From contig JAKSZU010000005.1 in assembly GCA_026018925.1 (NCBI GenBank), forward strand, positions 88,656,886 to 88,720,885: a stretch of 64,000 nt of DNA, read 5' to 3'. The position numbers and the translations under genes were made by a program. The notes under the pieces were generated by a model. The model saw nothing but the letters and a program-made list of their open reading frames with translations. It made no database searches and was not told the DNA's origin. The DNA comes from Tupaia tana (lineage: Eukaryota > Chordata > Mammalia > Scandentia > Tupaiidae). This document shows, in pieces, positions 46,603 through 58,372 of the stretch. Every line of letters starts with the position of its first letter. Positions within the stretch are counted from its first letter, which is position 1.

Positions 46603-46860
46603 TTTTACAGGGTACTACTATTTTGTCCAGGCCAGTCTGTTCTTATAATCCTCCTGCCTCAATTTCCCCAAGTCACTGGGATGACAGGTGCATACCCTTC
46701 ATGCCAGTCTCAAACCAACTCACTTGGATATCTACTGTCATTTTTATGTTTATTTTCTTTCTTTCTTACATCCGAATGAGGGAAAGAGGGTGTATGGGTA
46801 GAGTCTCACTATGCTGCACCTCCCCAGCCCAGCCTTCCAGTCATCCAGGACCAGGGTACA
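46603..46860 (-). mobile_element. 7SL/Alu-like sequence, two patches in reverse
   Basis: Patch one, 46603-46705: ACAGGGTACTACTATTTTG, CCAGGCCAGTCTG, AATCCTCCTGCCTCAATTTCC, CACTGGGATGACAGGTGCA. Patch two, about 46795-46860: AGAGTCTCACTATGCTGC and AGCCCAGCCTTCCAG. Both follow the order of a reversed Alu/7SL monomer. Patch one is the more convincing. Confidence 0.5.
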
Positions 46861-47405
46861 TGTGAGTTTGCTCAGTGTCATCAGGTCAATTTAGGATCTG
46901 GACACGGGCTTCCTGTGTGACTCTAGTATTATACACCTACCTACCCTACCATCTGTGCTGATGTGTGTGGCTTGATATCTAATTTTATAAGGTAAAACTA
47001 TATGAACTACTTTATTAGCACTTGCTGAATGCCTATTTTACACACTATATGTTTGAATAAAAATTATGTAAACAATTACCTAAATTTAATATTTACTGAC
47101 ATCATTCCTGAACTTCTATCTCCGTATCATTGATTATGTTCTTACCTACATACTAATGTTCTTTGTACACAGAATTTTCTTTTAATATTGTTAAAAGTAC
47201 TTGACTTTCCTCTGTATATGTAAATGACGGTAGAGAAAATTATACATATATTTTATTAATAAATTTATTTAAATCTCATTTGTCTGCTAATTACATCTCA
47301 GTCTTTATTTTTCTAACTTTACTCTCCCTTTTTCTCCCATAGGTAGCCTATGATATCAACCTTAATTGAACTCAATGATAACAATTTTTGTATTATATTA
47401 AAATT
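46861..47405. other. Unassigned stretch
   Basis: No gene or secure repeat recognised. Confidence 0.45.
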
Positions 47406-47413
47406 GTTTATCA

Positions 47414-47678
47414 GGACCAGTAGTTAGCATAATGGCTACATCACTGGACTCTCATGCAGTCACCCGCGGTTTGCGTCCCGGACCCGGTGGCTTAAAACTC
47501 ACGCCGGGCGCGTGTGCGTGTGTGCCCAAGATCCCAAGAGGAGAATGGAGGAGAAGGGATTGCGGTGTGACCATCCACCCTGGGGAGTGATTTCTCGCTT
47601 CCTGTCTCTCTGTCTCTGTCTGTCTGGCAAGTGCATGCACCCTGTAGCAAAACCCTCTCCAAAAAAAAAAAAAAAAAA
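47414..47678 (+). mobile_element. tRNA-derived SINE, long type, C58 subfamily
   Basis: A forward copy; B box GGTTTGCGTCC, CTTAAAACTCACGCC, A tail of about 19. AAATTGTTTATC before and AAATGTTTATG after suggest the TSD. Confidence 0.92.
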
Positions 47679-47689
47679 ATGTTTATGAA

Positions 47690-48290
47690 ATGTCCTTTCT
47701 CCTCAATTTAGGCACCAAGATACTCAAAGGTAACACCGATGACATATTTATATTGAAAATGTAATAAGATTTGTTGAATATAATATCTGTTATTTGGTTT
47801 TCTTTAGTTTTAAGGAACATAAAATAAGTATTTAGTCATACAATAAATAAATGAATGGATAAATAGGAATATAATGATAGCAAACATAATGAGAATATCC
47901 TGGAATAACTGAAAGATACTAAGGTTGTACAGATAAACCAAAACTAGAAAAGCAGCAACTAAACCTATTCGAAGGATCTTGGGTAAGAGTCCCTTCTAAA
48001 TTTTACCACTAATATTGGCCCAAGCCTAAGTGCCTTGGCACAGAATTCCTTCTTAGTGGAAAGAAAAAAATAGTCATAATGCAGCATACATTTCTACTTT
48101 AATTTTTCCCTACCTCTACTTTATTAATACAATAGAAAATAGCTGTCAGAGACACTTTCTGGCATATTCATAGTAATTCCCAAAGAAGATGACCTTGGAA
48201 TTAGACAAACAGCCAAACCAAGATGTATTTAATGCATTTGGATGGCAGGGGATTTCAGTATTTTCTCTGAGGATTATTAGTTATAACACT
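47690..48290. other. Unique AT-rich stretch, no gene seen
   Basis: Nothing recognised. Confidence 0.45.
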
Positions 48291-48299
48291 AATTATAAT

Positions 48300-48475
48300 A
48301 CATTGAGTATACAGTCTGTGTCTGATGATACATTGAATATAATATCCCGTCTAATCCTCAAAGCCACCTTGGAAGGTAGGTGAGATCACAATAATCCTAA
48401 TTTTATAAGTAATGAATCTAAGGCTTAGATTATTTTATTAGTCGTGTTCTAATAAATTCCCAGGTGTATAATTTT
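48300..48475 (-). mobile_element. MIR-like fragment, reverse strand
   Basis: ATCCCGTCTAATCCTCAAAGCC, TTGGAAGGTAGGTGAGATC, AATCCTAATTTTATAAGTAA and GAATCTAAGGCTTAGA follow a reversed MIR core and 3' part. Confidence 0.65.
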
Positions 48476-48660
48476 CCCTGTGTTACATTTATGTTGGAGA
48501 GGTTCACATTTACTGTGATGGATCGTATTTGATACTCTCCCAATAATAGCCTTGTGTGGTGAATGATTAAGACACTAATAAAACATACTGAAAGTAAACA
48601 AATACATAAATATATCTGAAAGTCAACATTTGCTTCTTACAATGAGAAGTGTATAAACCT

Positions 48661-48834
48661 GGGGCCAGCAGGTGACCTGGTGATGGGGATGCTGGACTCC
48701 CACGTGGCCAACCATGCACTGGGTCCTGGACGTGGCATCTTACTTTCCCACTTTCCCTTTCTCTCTTGTCAAATAAAAATTTTTTAAAAAAATAAATAAA
48801 ATTAAATAATATTTTTTAAAAGATATTTTTTAAA
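48661..48834 (+). mobile_element. tRNA-derived SINE, short type (family B), diverged
   Basis: GGGGCCAGCAGGTGACCTGG, CTGGACTCCCACGTGGCC, TCTTACTTTCCCACTTTCC, GTCAAATAAAAA tail. TSD AAGTGTATAAACCT (48647-48660) against AAGTGTACAAACCT (48835-48848). Confidence 0.9.
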
Positions 48835-48920
48835 AAGTGTACAAACCTACCTTGACAGTAATTTTAAAGATGAAATGAGAAAAAAATCTTATATTTAGTC
48901 TAAATCAATATATCACTATT

Positions 48921-49184
48921 GGGAACCAGCAGTTAGCGTAATGGCTATGTCGCTGGACTCACACGTAGTCGACCGCGGTTCGCGTCCCGGACCCGGTGGC
49001 TTAAAACTCAAGCCGGGCGCGTGTGCGTGCGTGCCCAAGATCCCGAGAGGAAAATGGAGGAGAAGGGATTGCGGCGTGACCATCCCCCCTGGGGGGTGAT
49101 TTCTCGCTTTCTGTCTCTATGTCTCTCTCTGTCTGTCTGGCGAGCGCACACACCCTATAGCGAAAACCTCTCCAAAAAAAAGAA
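48921..49184 (+). mobile_element. tRNA-derived SINE, long type, C58, near consensus
   Basis: A full-length forward copy with almost all CpGs kept; B box GGTTCGCGTCC. TSD TCACTATT at 48913-48920 and 49186-49193. One of the youngest copies. Confidence 0.95.
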
Positions 49185-49193
49185 GTCACTATT

Positions 49194-49750
49194 TATGTCT
49201 CTAAGCATTTATACACTTATCTATATCTGTGTCCATAAATAAATACATGCTTTTGCAACTTCATTACATCCTTATGTATATCAAGATCTATAATTTTATA
49301 TATTCATAATTTACCACAGATAATAAAAAGAGTTTCTCACTTTTTTATGCACCAAAATTTTTGTAAATATTAATGGGACAATGCTATAAAAACTTTGAGT
49401 TAAAAATGATTATAAAACACAAATTTTATACCATTCTTTGTTACTTTCCTTTATGATTACATCAGGTTCATGTTAAAAGTAAATCTATGTCCAAAATTAC
49501 AAGTAACATTATTAAGAATATTTAAGTTCTGTTTCTTAGAAGCAATAGTATGTGTGTTCAGTTTGTGTTCTTAATTCAGAAAATACAAAATGGCAACTTT
49601 TTAAAAGTCTTAAACTAATCAGTATTAAATCATGATAGAGAAACACTCTCCAGAAAGATTCCCTTGCATGTATTATTTGTTTCTTCCATTATTATTTCTT
49701 TTTTATTGCTATGTTTTGAACAGAACTAATCTTTGAAATTATGATTTTTA
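49194..49750. other. Unique AT-rich stretch, no gene seen
   Basis: Nothing recognised. Confidence 0.5.
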
Positions 49751-49765
49751 AAAAGTAACTTCTTG

Positions 49766-50028
49766 GGGCTAGCAGTTAGCGTAATGACTATTTCGCTGGA
49801 CTCCCACATAGTCGACCGCGGTTCAAGTCCCGAACCCCATGGCTTAAATTCACGCCGGGCGCGTGTGCGTGCGTGCCCAAGACCCCGAGAGGAGATTGGA
49901 GGAGAAGGGGTTGCGGCGTGGCCATCCACTCTGGGGCGTTATTTCTCGTTTTCTGTCTCTCTGTCTCTTTCGGTCTGTCTGGCGAGCGCACGCGCCCTAT
50001 AGCAAAAACCTCTCAAAAAAAAAAAAAA
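49766..50028 (+). mobile_element. tRNA-derived SINE, long type, A58, near consensus
   Basis: B box GGTTCAAGTCC and CTTAAATTCACGCC. Perfect 15-bp TSD AAAAGTAACTTCTTG at 49751-49765 and 50029-50043. It shows that the A58 subfamily also inserted recently. Confidence 0.95.
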
Positions 50029-50135
50029 AAAAGTAACTTCTTGAAGCCCCATATTTTCAATACTAAAGATATGCCCTGGTCAAAAATTATGGGGGTTAAC
50101 TTGATTGTGAGTTTATTCAAATAAAACAGAAGATT

Positions 50136-50397
50136 TTTTTTTTTTTTGGAGAGGTTTTTGCTGTAGGGCCCGTGTGCTCACCAGACAGACAGAGAGACAG
50201 AGAGAAAGAAAGCGAGAAATCACCCCCCAGGAGGGATGGCCACACCACAATCCCTTCTCCTCCCTTCTCCTCCCGGGATCTTGGGCACACAGGCACACGC
50301 AACCGGCATGAGTTTTAAGCCACCGGGTCTGGGACGTGAACCGCGGTTGACTACATGGGAATCCAGCGACATAGCCATTACGCTAACTGCTTGTCCC
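50136..50397 (-). mobile_element. tRNA-derived SINE, long type, C58-like
   Basis: A reverse copy with TSD AAAACAGAAGATT (50123-50135) against AAAATAGAAGATT (50398-50410). Minus-strand B box GGTTCACGTCC, CTTAAAACTCATGCC. It forms an inverted pair with the preceding SINE, 107 bp apart. Confidence 0.94.
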
Positions 50398-50419
50398 AAA
50401 ATAGAAGATTCTTAATCCC

Positions 50420-51090
50420 AAAATATGAGGACTAATTTCATGTGTCAACTTTACTGGTCTAAGAGATACCTATGTAGTGAGTCGAAAATTATTTCCAGGT
50501 GTCACTGGGAGGGTATTTCTGGAAGAGATTCACATTTGAAATTATATACTAAGTAAGAAAGATCACTCTCATCAATGTAGCTGGGCCTTAAAAGATCAAA
50601 ATGGCAGGAAAAGGGCACAGGTACTCTCTCAGCAAGAACATTTATGTTTTCCTGCTGTTAAATATCAGTGCTGGGACCAGCAGTTAGCGTAATGGCTATG
50701 TCGCTGGACTCCCATGTAGTCGACTGCGGTTTGGGTCCCGGATCCGGTGGCTTAAAACTCACACCAGGCGCGTGTGAGTGCGTACCCAAGTTACTGAGAG
50801 GAGAACGGAGGAGAAGGGATTGTGGTGTGGTCATCCCCCTGGGGGGTGATTTCTCGCTTTCTATCTCTCTGTCTGTCTGGCGAGTGCACGCGCCCTATAG
50901 CAAAATCCTCTCCAAAAAAAAAAAAAAATATATATATATATATCAGTGTTGCTTGTTTTCGAGCCATCAGACTTGAACTGGGATTTACACCATTGGCTCT
51001 TCTAGTTCTCAGGACTTCAGATTTGGACTGGAACTATACCACCAGCTTTCCAGTTTACAGAAAGCATATGGTGAAAATTTTCATTCTCAG
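50420..51090 (+). mobile_element. ERVL-type LTR (MLT2-like), split by a SINE
   Basis: TTTCATGTGTCAACTTTACTGG, GGGAGGGTATTTCTGGAAGAG, AAGATCACTCTCATCAATG before the SINE; CAGACTTGAACTGGGATTTACACC, TTCTCAGGACTTCAGATTTG and CACCAGCTTTCCAGTTTACAG after it. The order fits the same LTR class as 27730-28208. Confidence 0.72.
50673..50938 (+). mobile_element. tRNA-derived SINE, long type, nested in LTR
   Basis: A forward copy; B box GGTTTGGGTCC and CTTAAAACTCACACC. Tail of A then TATA repeats. TSD ATATCAGTGCTG before and ATATCAGTGTTG after (from 50940). Confidence 0.93.
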
Positions 51091-52040
51091 CTAATTCTTT
51101 ATAATGAATCTATTTTTGTCTATCTTTCTGTATGTTGTATTTATTTCATTTGTTTGAAGAACCATTACTAATATGCTAAATCTTTTTCTATATTTGATAA
51201 AAGACAGATATATGGATATCAAATTTTTATGATTCAAATCAAGGGATAATATTTTTTAAGGGTATAAATCACTCATATAATAGATACCTAGTGGGACCCA
51301 ATTTTAACTTCTCCTTTCTTTTTTTTCCTTAATAACTGTAATTTAGGGACCACGACTGACAGATATCAACATAAAATATTAAGAAAAGGGTAATATGACT
51401 TTTATGTTTTATTTAATTAATATTATGGACTCAAATGATAAAATATAGAGATATGCTTTTCTTTCTTGGTTGAGTATTTTCCTTAAATAAATTAAGGAGA
51501 GTTTTTAAAGTATAATTTTTTCTTTCTTTTTCCAGTAGTATGTTCCCTTTATGCCATGTACATTTTTGTGTTATTACTCCAAATTAAAATTTCAAAGTTC
51601 AACTGAAGGTTAAATGGTAATCTGAGCATAAGAAAAAAATTATTGTTTCAGTAGAAAAGTCTAACTACGTGCCAAAATATTAGTGCAAGGGCATTGATCG
51701 GTTCCTGTAAAAGTTCAAATGGTGGTGTTTCATTGTATTCATTGTGATGACTACTTGTTTTTGTTTGTTTATTTTCCAGGTTCCATCAATGCCCTTCTAA
51801 GTAATCTCTACTTTCCTCAGTCTTGAATCCTCTGGTCCTTTCAGCCATATCTACTCTCTATATTCCTACACTTCTGAATTGTGATGTTACTGGTTTCCTT
51901 TCCAGTGATATTCTACATAACCTAGAAATAGTAAACATAAAAACAAAAGAAAACAAACAAACAAGACAAAAAAAAAAGCCAAGAACATGCAAAGAAACAA
52001 AAAATACAGAAAATTTAATAATTACAAAATAGAAACAAGA
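51091..52040. other. Unique AT-rich stretch, no gene seen
   Basis: Nothing recognised. The frame 51858-52151 (-) overlaps the next SINE and has no domain. Confidence 0.45.
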
Positions 52041-52290
52041 GTCCATCCAGCTCACGGCATGGTGGTTGGGGTGGCAGGATCCCAAATGACTGACTGTATG
52101 GTTTGACTCCTGGACATGGTGGCTTAAGAAACATGCCGAACACACATACAAGCATGCCCAAAACCCTGAAAGGAGAAATGGAGGTAAAGAGATTGTAGCA
52201 TGACCATCTCCTATGGGGAGTGCTTTCTCACTTTCCCTCTTTCTCTCTCTCTAGTGCATGTGCCCTCTAGCAAAATAACAACAACAAAAC
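52041..52290 (+). mobile_element. tRNA-derived SINE, diverged long type
   Basis: CATCCAGCTCACGGCATGGTGG, B box GGTTTGACTCC, body CATGCCCAAAACCCTGAAAGG, GCATGACCATCTCCTATGGGG, tail with CAACAACAAAAC. Confidence 0.82.
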
Positions 52291-52304
52291 ATGTTCACTA
52301 GATC

Positions 52305-53190
52305 AAAAAAAAAAAAAAAGAATAACTAAAAATGGCATTAAAATCAGGTCTTCAGATTGTTTCACTTTAAAATTGAAAATATCATGACCACAAGAAATAC
52401 ATTCTTCAAAACTGTGATTTCATCATCATATTCTATTTCAGTGAATGGTGGTACAATCCACACAATTGCCAAGGAAAGAAATTTGGAATTGTTTTTATCC
52501 TTCTTTTCATGTTCAGTAAATCTTGCCAATTTACTTTCTAAAAACCTCTAGATTCCAACCACGTCCCTTTACCCTCACTGATAACTGACTACTCTTCTAC
52601 GTTATCATCAGCCTACGTTATCTGGATTTACATATAATAGTAATCATCTCGTGTCTCTAACATCATTCTTTTACACTCCAAATCTTGGTGCTGCGAAGAC
52701 GTTTACACTGATTTTCATAGTCTTAAATTTAAAATATGTCGATATCTTCTTTACGAATATGTTCTATGAAAAAAAAAAAACCAGATTTTACCAGTTAGTA
52801 CCTATTAAAATGAAGCATAATTCAAATTATCATAGCCAGAAAAGGAAATGTTGACACTTAACACAATAACTTGATGGGTAACTGCAAAAATGTCACAAAG
52901 AACATTTTCCATCTATTATGTTTTCCCATGCTCAGAAAATCTGAAAGAAATGTTCTTCTCACATGCTTGTGAGCAGTTCCACCATTATATCCTTGCAACT
53001 CTGAATTCCCTAGAAATGTGAAAACGTTTCCTTCTCAATGTCTGGGGGAAAGCAGTCTTCAAGCTTGAATGACATTGGATCAAAATGTCTAATATAATCA
53101 TCTTGAGCAGTCTCAAAGACTTAAACTTGAATTACCCTAGATTTAAGTCACATGACCAATCTGCAGTTTGGGTAGGGTCTGTATCAGGCT
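52305..53190. other. Unique stretch, no gene seen
   Basis: Includes an A run near 52770-52780. No repeat or exon recognised. Confidence 0.45.
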
Positions 53191-53194
53191 CACT

Positions 53195-53250
53195 CAGCCA
53201 TGTGAAACCTGCCACCTTAACCACCATGTGACCTGGCTGTCCTGCCAATT
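53195..53250 (-). mobile_element. SINE head fragment, reverse strand
   Basis: CAGCCATGTGAAACCTGCC followed by ACCTTAACCACCATGTGACC is the reversed start of a family-B head. Only this part survives. Confidence 0.5.
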
Positions 53251-53267
53251 TTCATTTTTTAATATTC

Positions 53268-53268
<1 letters not shown>

Positions 53269-53304
<36 letters not shown>
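53269..53304. repeat. (GT)n microsatellite
   Basis: GT run of about 17 units. A second, interrupted GT run lies at 54210-54248. Confidence 0.95.
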
Positions 53305-53307
<3 letters not shown>

Positions 53308-53790
53308 TGGAGATTTTTAAAATTTAGATAACTTTAGGCCAGGTAACTGGGTAAAAATATAATTGTTATTATTACCTTATAAATTTCCATTTTCTTGATT
53401 ATCTACTGATTCTACCTATTCGATAAGTACTTTTAGATTAAGCTCTGTTTACATGTGTTATTGAAGCAACACAATCAACATTGTCATCATGCCATTATGA
53501 ACTTGAACCTTCTAGATTTTTAATTTGTGTGTCTACTACTTCTTGCCCATCACTTTCTATACTTCTATCTAGATTGTGTGCTCGTGTGCAGAATGTTTTC
53601 TTAAGCAGGAATACTGAGATATTAGAGAGTATGTCTATAGAAATAGCCCGTTTTCCATAGTATTCTAAGAATCTTATTGCTCTGAAACCATTTTGTTGAA
53701 GAATGGATTTCTTGTTTAATGCTTTCTAAAGCATACTATTTAGCATAATGTCCAACGGCAAACCCTTAAAATGCTCATCAGAGTAGACAT
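53305..53790. other. Unique AT-rich stretch, no gene seen
   Basis: Nothing recognised. Confidence 0.45.
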
Positions 53791-53791
53791 A

Positions 53792-54038
53792 ATTTTTTTT
53801 TACAAGTTTTTGTTATGGATTGCATGCACTAACCAAAAAGGAAAAGTGAGAAATCAACCTTTCACTGGTGGTAGGATGGCCACTTCACCATCCATTCTTT
53901 TCAATTCTTCTCCTGGTATTTTGGGCCCACATGCACATGCACTAGGCATAATTTTAAGCTTCCAGGTCAGGAACTCAAACTGTGGTCAACTATGAGGGAA
54001 TCCATTACCTTAACCACCATGTCTCCTACTGGTCCCAT
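53792..54038 (-). mobile_element. tRNA-derived SINE, diverged long type
   Basis: T run, TTTTTGTTATGGATTGCATGC, AAAAGTGAGAAATCAACC, TTCAATTCTTCTCCTGG, head ending CTTAACCACCATGTCTCC. Confidence 0.8.
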
Positions 54039-54249
54039 AGATATGAATTCTCAAAGTGAATTAGTTTTGTACCTATGCATCTCGTAGAATCATTTAATGT
54101 CATTTCTGCTGCTGGGCAGAAATATATGTTCCAAATCTAATTTTAGCTGTAGCTTAACTCTAGTCTCATATAAAATTTTCACTAAATGTTTTTATTTCCA
54201 TGAAGGGATGTGTGTGTGTGTATGTGTGTGTGTGTGTACGTGTGTGTAT

Positions 54250-56460
54250 ACTTCATTATAATTATTTAATATAACTTATAGTTTAGTAACAAAACAAAAC
54301 AAAACAGGAAAATAATATGAATAAAATAATATCCATAGATTTTTTTCTAGAAATACTGTATTTTTCATTGAAAGAAATGGCATATGATTATTAATAATAC
54401 ACATGTATATAAGCATATATCTATGCATATCTATAACTAAACTCACCATGACATACTCCAATGTTTGGAGCTCAAATTGCTTCAAAAGAGTTCTATGAAT
54501 TCCATTATCTCCCTTCATTATTCATTTTCTGCTTTTATACTTTAGTACTAAGATAGCAATTCCAAAATAAATACTACTTTATCAATTCCCAAAGAGAATC
54601 TACTCAAACAGCATTTCCTGAGTTTAACTTTACTGAAGATTTTCCCTTTCTTGGTAAAGATTCAACACTAAATCTATAGCCTCCCATCAACTTGGAAGTC
54701 ACACTATCATTCTTTCATTCTCTCCAAGTTTAGAACACATTCCACCACCTGCCACATGCCTTTTCCCCTCAGAGGATAAACACAGATTCTTAAGAGGTAC
54801 TGGTGACAAATGTTGCCAGGAAAAATATTTTCCAACTTGTTGCGAGTGTCTGTACAGCACCTTTTTCTGCACTGCCTTTTTTGTTCTCTCTAGGACAAAG
54901 GAAAGGGAAACTCAGTAAGATTAAGGTCATTGTGGGTGGCAAATTTCACTTTAAATCAATACTGCATTTCATTAGGTGGTGTTGTTCCAAGGCTGATGTA
55001 ATCCTTTGCTTTCTTTGATGCCTGATCCATCTCACATCACCCTGATGGCTAGGCTGGCAATATTTCTGGACAGTAAAAGTATTTTTCTTAAGAGAATATT
55101 ACTCTCAAATAGAGCAAGAGACAAATGAAGGAGACCGTTTTGCTATTAGCATATGGACAGTAACTTTGAAAGTTGTTGCAAATGCCCAGATAATCAGGCT
55201 AAGAAATCCCACCATTCCAATTTGAGCTGATGCAAAAAGAGTGAGATCAATATTTGTTCTAATTTTGTTGCCCGATATGAAAGAACAGAGGCTGTTTGAG
55301 CTAACCTAAATCTTGTAGTGTAGTTTTGTACATACAAGAAATATATAACTGATTTCTGTCTTCCAAATTTAAGATAGCATTTCCATTTTGGTAGGGACAC
55401 TTGTGTGCTTAAATTCACTATATTTATTGAGATTTCCATAGATATCTTCTATATTAAATATACAAAAACTTTCTCCTGGAGCAATATCTTGAAGGCAGAT
55501 ATTAAAAAGTACAAAACCTACCTTGACCATTGTTTTATGGACATGACTCTTCTAGAATGAAATCACTTTTCTGGAGGTTGATATCACTAAATGATTTAAG
55601 GAAAAAAGAAATTGGAAATTATAGTTTCTTTATCAACAGTATCACATAGATTGCCAAAGATAAGAGATCTAATTATCCCCTAATACAATCCTGTATTTTT
55701 TTAAAAAAGAATAAGAAATGTTTCTACTCTCTTTGCATTTTGTATTCTGAGCAGAATGTCACGGTTTGTGGCCAGCAAGTGTCCTTTCAAAGGTGTCATT
55801 GTCAGAACAAATTAATTCATGGCTCGCACTGTGCGCTGTCAGCATCTATTGTTATCCTTTTTCCTTCTTCTCTGTCATTCAGATTAATAACATAAGTGGT
55901 GCTATATGCTTACAGCTTTCTTCCCCTTGTCATTTGACTCAGAAGCTCTTTTGCACAAGTAATTTTTCTTCAGCAAATTTAAATGTTCTGCAATATATCT
56001 ATGTTTAGTTGAAAGTGCTATACAATCATTTCTCTTCTGACTGCTCTTATTAAAACTAATTTAATAGACCTCTTCATGTTGTAGGTTTTTATTTTCTCAA
56101 CATTTCATTGCAGAATAAATCTGAGGTCTTACATCTAGTTTTTGCCAATAGTCCTGAACTAAAATTATTATAACCTTGTTTATGACACCTTTTAGAATGA
56201 GTTTTTTATTAAAATATGGAATCACTATATTCATTTTTGTTCAATCTCATGTTGATAAAATTTTGCCATCTATTTATAGAAATCTTCCACACAATATGAA
56301 CACATTGTAAAAACGTGAAAATGTGAAGATGTTAGTTTCAAAACAAAGTTATTGCTTATTCTATTGTACAAGAAAAGACCAGAAAGACTATAGTCATTTC
56401 CACTCAAACTAAGCAGCTGGCAAAGCAAGGCATAATCTATGGACAATTTATAGGTTATGC
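54250..56460. other. Longest near repeat-free stretch; no gene seen
   Basis: Apart from an AAAAC run near 54289-54305, no repeat is evident. 54600-55060 and 55740-56060 have mixed, non-repetitive composition and could include conserved non-coding elements, which I cannot test. The open frames (54803-55018 +, 55194-55439 -, 55766-56008 +) show no domain. Confidence 0.4.
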
Positions 56461-57052
56461 TTCCTTTTTTTTTGTAGAGAGATTTTTTTGCAACAGGGTA
56501 TGTGCACTCTCCAGAGAACCAGAGAGACACAATGAGACAGAAAGTGAGAAATCACTTCTCCCTGCACCCCAGCGAAGAATAAGGCATAGAAAGCAGCCAC
56601 GGATACCAAAGACAACGTGGGAGGAAGGTAGAACACAGCAGAGGGTGAGGGATAGGGAATCAAGGATGGCCAAAAAAAAAAAAAAAAAGCAAAATATACA
56701 AGATATAAGAAATGGAAAATTATTTATTGATAAGATGTATGTTGATGTGCTTGATTGAGCCTATATATAGTGTATTTTGGATGGAAAATTCATTTTGTAT
56801 GCTGTAATGATGTATTGTGAATTAATGTAAAAAATAAATTTAAAGAAAAGGAAAAAAAATAATAAGAAGAATAAAGTTAAAAAAAAAAGAATAGTCACTG
56901 CAATCCTGTCTCCTCCATTCTCCTCTCAGGACTCTGGGCACACACGGACATGTTCTCAGTGTGACTTTCATTCAGGTTGAGGGTCTGGGACTTGAACCAT
57001 GTTCAATTATCTGGGAGTTCTGCAATGCAACCGTTATGCCATCTGCTGGGCC
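56461..57052 (-). mobile_element. tRNA-derived SINE split by an L1-type 3' end
   Basis: Left part 56461-56566: T run, AGAGATTTTTTTGCAACAGGG, AGACAGAAAGTGAGAAATCAC. Right part 56893-57052: CACTGCAATCCTGTCTCCTCC, GGACTTGAACCATG, GTTATGCCATCTGCTGGGCCC. The two halves resume the SINE order across the inserted 56570-56890 element. Confidence 0.85.
56570..56890 (+). mobile_element. L1-type 3' end, second family, inside a SINE
   Basis: The longest of three copies: AGACAACGTGGGAGGAAGG, GCAGAGGGTGAGGGATAGGG, AATCAAGG, GCAAAATATACAAGATATAAG, GAAAATTATTTATTGATAAG, GATTGAGCCTATATATAGTG, TATGCTGTAATGATGTA and an A-rich tail. Confidence 0.78.
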
Positions 57053-57067
57053 CTAGACTTGATTTTT

Positions 57068-57244
57068 TTTTAAAGAATTATTTTATTTAGCTTTATTTAT
57101 TTGTTTATTTTAATTTGACTAAGGAGGAATAGAGTGAGAAAGAGAGAGAGAGGGAGAGAAAATGGGAAAGCAAGCGGCCAGGTATGGGACTAAAACAGTG
57201 GTTGGCCACGTGGAAATCCATTGCCTTTAATCCCCTGCTGGCCC
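57068..57244 (-). mobile_element. tRNA-derived SINE, short type (family B), reverse
   Basis: TTTATTTATTTGTTTATTTTAATTTGAC, a GA stretch, GCCAGGTATGGGAC, GGCCACGTGGAAATCC, CCCCTGCTGGCCC. The usual block order of family B reversed. Confidence 0.82.
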
Positions 57245-58150
57245 ATAGTCTTGCATTTTTAAAAAGCATTCAAGAACTACAGAAACAAGGACTACTGCAG
57301 TTTTGTTAAATATTATAATTGCTACAATATCTAGGTTTGAAGTCAGGGTTCTGCTACCAGGCTTCAAATTTATTCTAATGTAGCTACTGCTGCAACCCGG
57401 AAGTCAAATAGCTGTTGCAACCATTCAGAGTTCAGAACATTGCAGGAAACGACTGCTACATTTTTAGCTATGCTATATCCATAAAACATAGTGAAAACAG
57501 AGCCTTTCTGTCATACAGTCACCAACCACCACTGCCACCTGGGGAAGAATAGCATCTGCCTCCCTCTGTCTTTCCATTTTGGCATGCACTTACTTTCTTC
57601 AAACAATTGACATTAGATTCCCAACCTTACTGGAATGAGAATCTGAAAATATCTTTAAGCCCTTCATTCCTTGCAGAATAGTGAGAGAAGGATAAAGTGT
57701 TGGATAGATGCTGAGTGTCAGTAGACAGTAACTAGTATTAATTGAGTTGGAATAGTCCATTTTCCAGCTGAAGACGGAAATAGAATCATAAGATATGCTC
57801 TTCAGCATTATATTGTCTTATGTCTGCCAATTACCTTTTTCATTTTTATATAAACTATTCCTTCAAAGAGGAAAGTGAAAATTTGAACATTTAGGCCACT
57901 CATTAGGATCCTGGAGGCAGGGAAATCAGACATTTAATCTTTAAAGTTCAGTAGTGTGCCCCAGTGAGCTTAAAGAATTTTGGTTTTCTCTAAGTAGAGT
58001 AAATGATGAGGAAAATGTGGATCATTCCACATGTTCAACACCTGGATGTGACAGAAAGAATTCCTAATCTTCACTGTCGTGCTCTTATATAATCTCCTAA
58101 CTTTGAATATAGGTAGAAACTTTGATTTGCATCTAATGTAATAGAATATG
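57245..58150. other. Unassigned stretch, no gene seen
   Basis: 57340-57560 is CA/CT-rich and may be an old LTR or repeat remnant. The frame 57599-57808 (-) has no domain. Confidence 0.4.
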
Positions 58151-58154
58151 GGAG

Positions 58155-58372
58155 AAGTGGGTCAGACAATGGTAAGACAGTGGCAGACTGGTAAAACAAC
58201 TGTACTGACATGAGAAGAACCTGGGTTTGCATCCCAGGGCTTCCCTTTATGTAGTGGACATACATGTCTGTCTATGATCTGGGCTGTCTGAGGCTGGGAG
58301 TGGATCATGGTATGCTAACCTTCTTGGGTCTCTCTTTCTCTTTCTCTCTCTTGAAAGAGATAAATAAATAAA
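58155..58372 (+). mobile_element. SINE of family C
   Basis: AGACAGTGGCAGACTGGTAAAA, B box GGTTTGCATCC, GGGCTGTCTGAGGCTGGGAG, GATCATGGTATGCTAACC, CT-rich segment and (AAAT)n tail. Aligns in order with 14372-14608. Confidence 0.75.
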
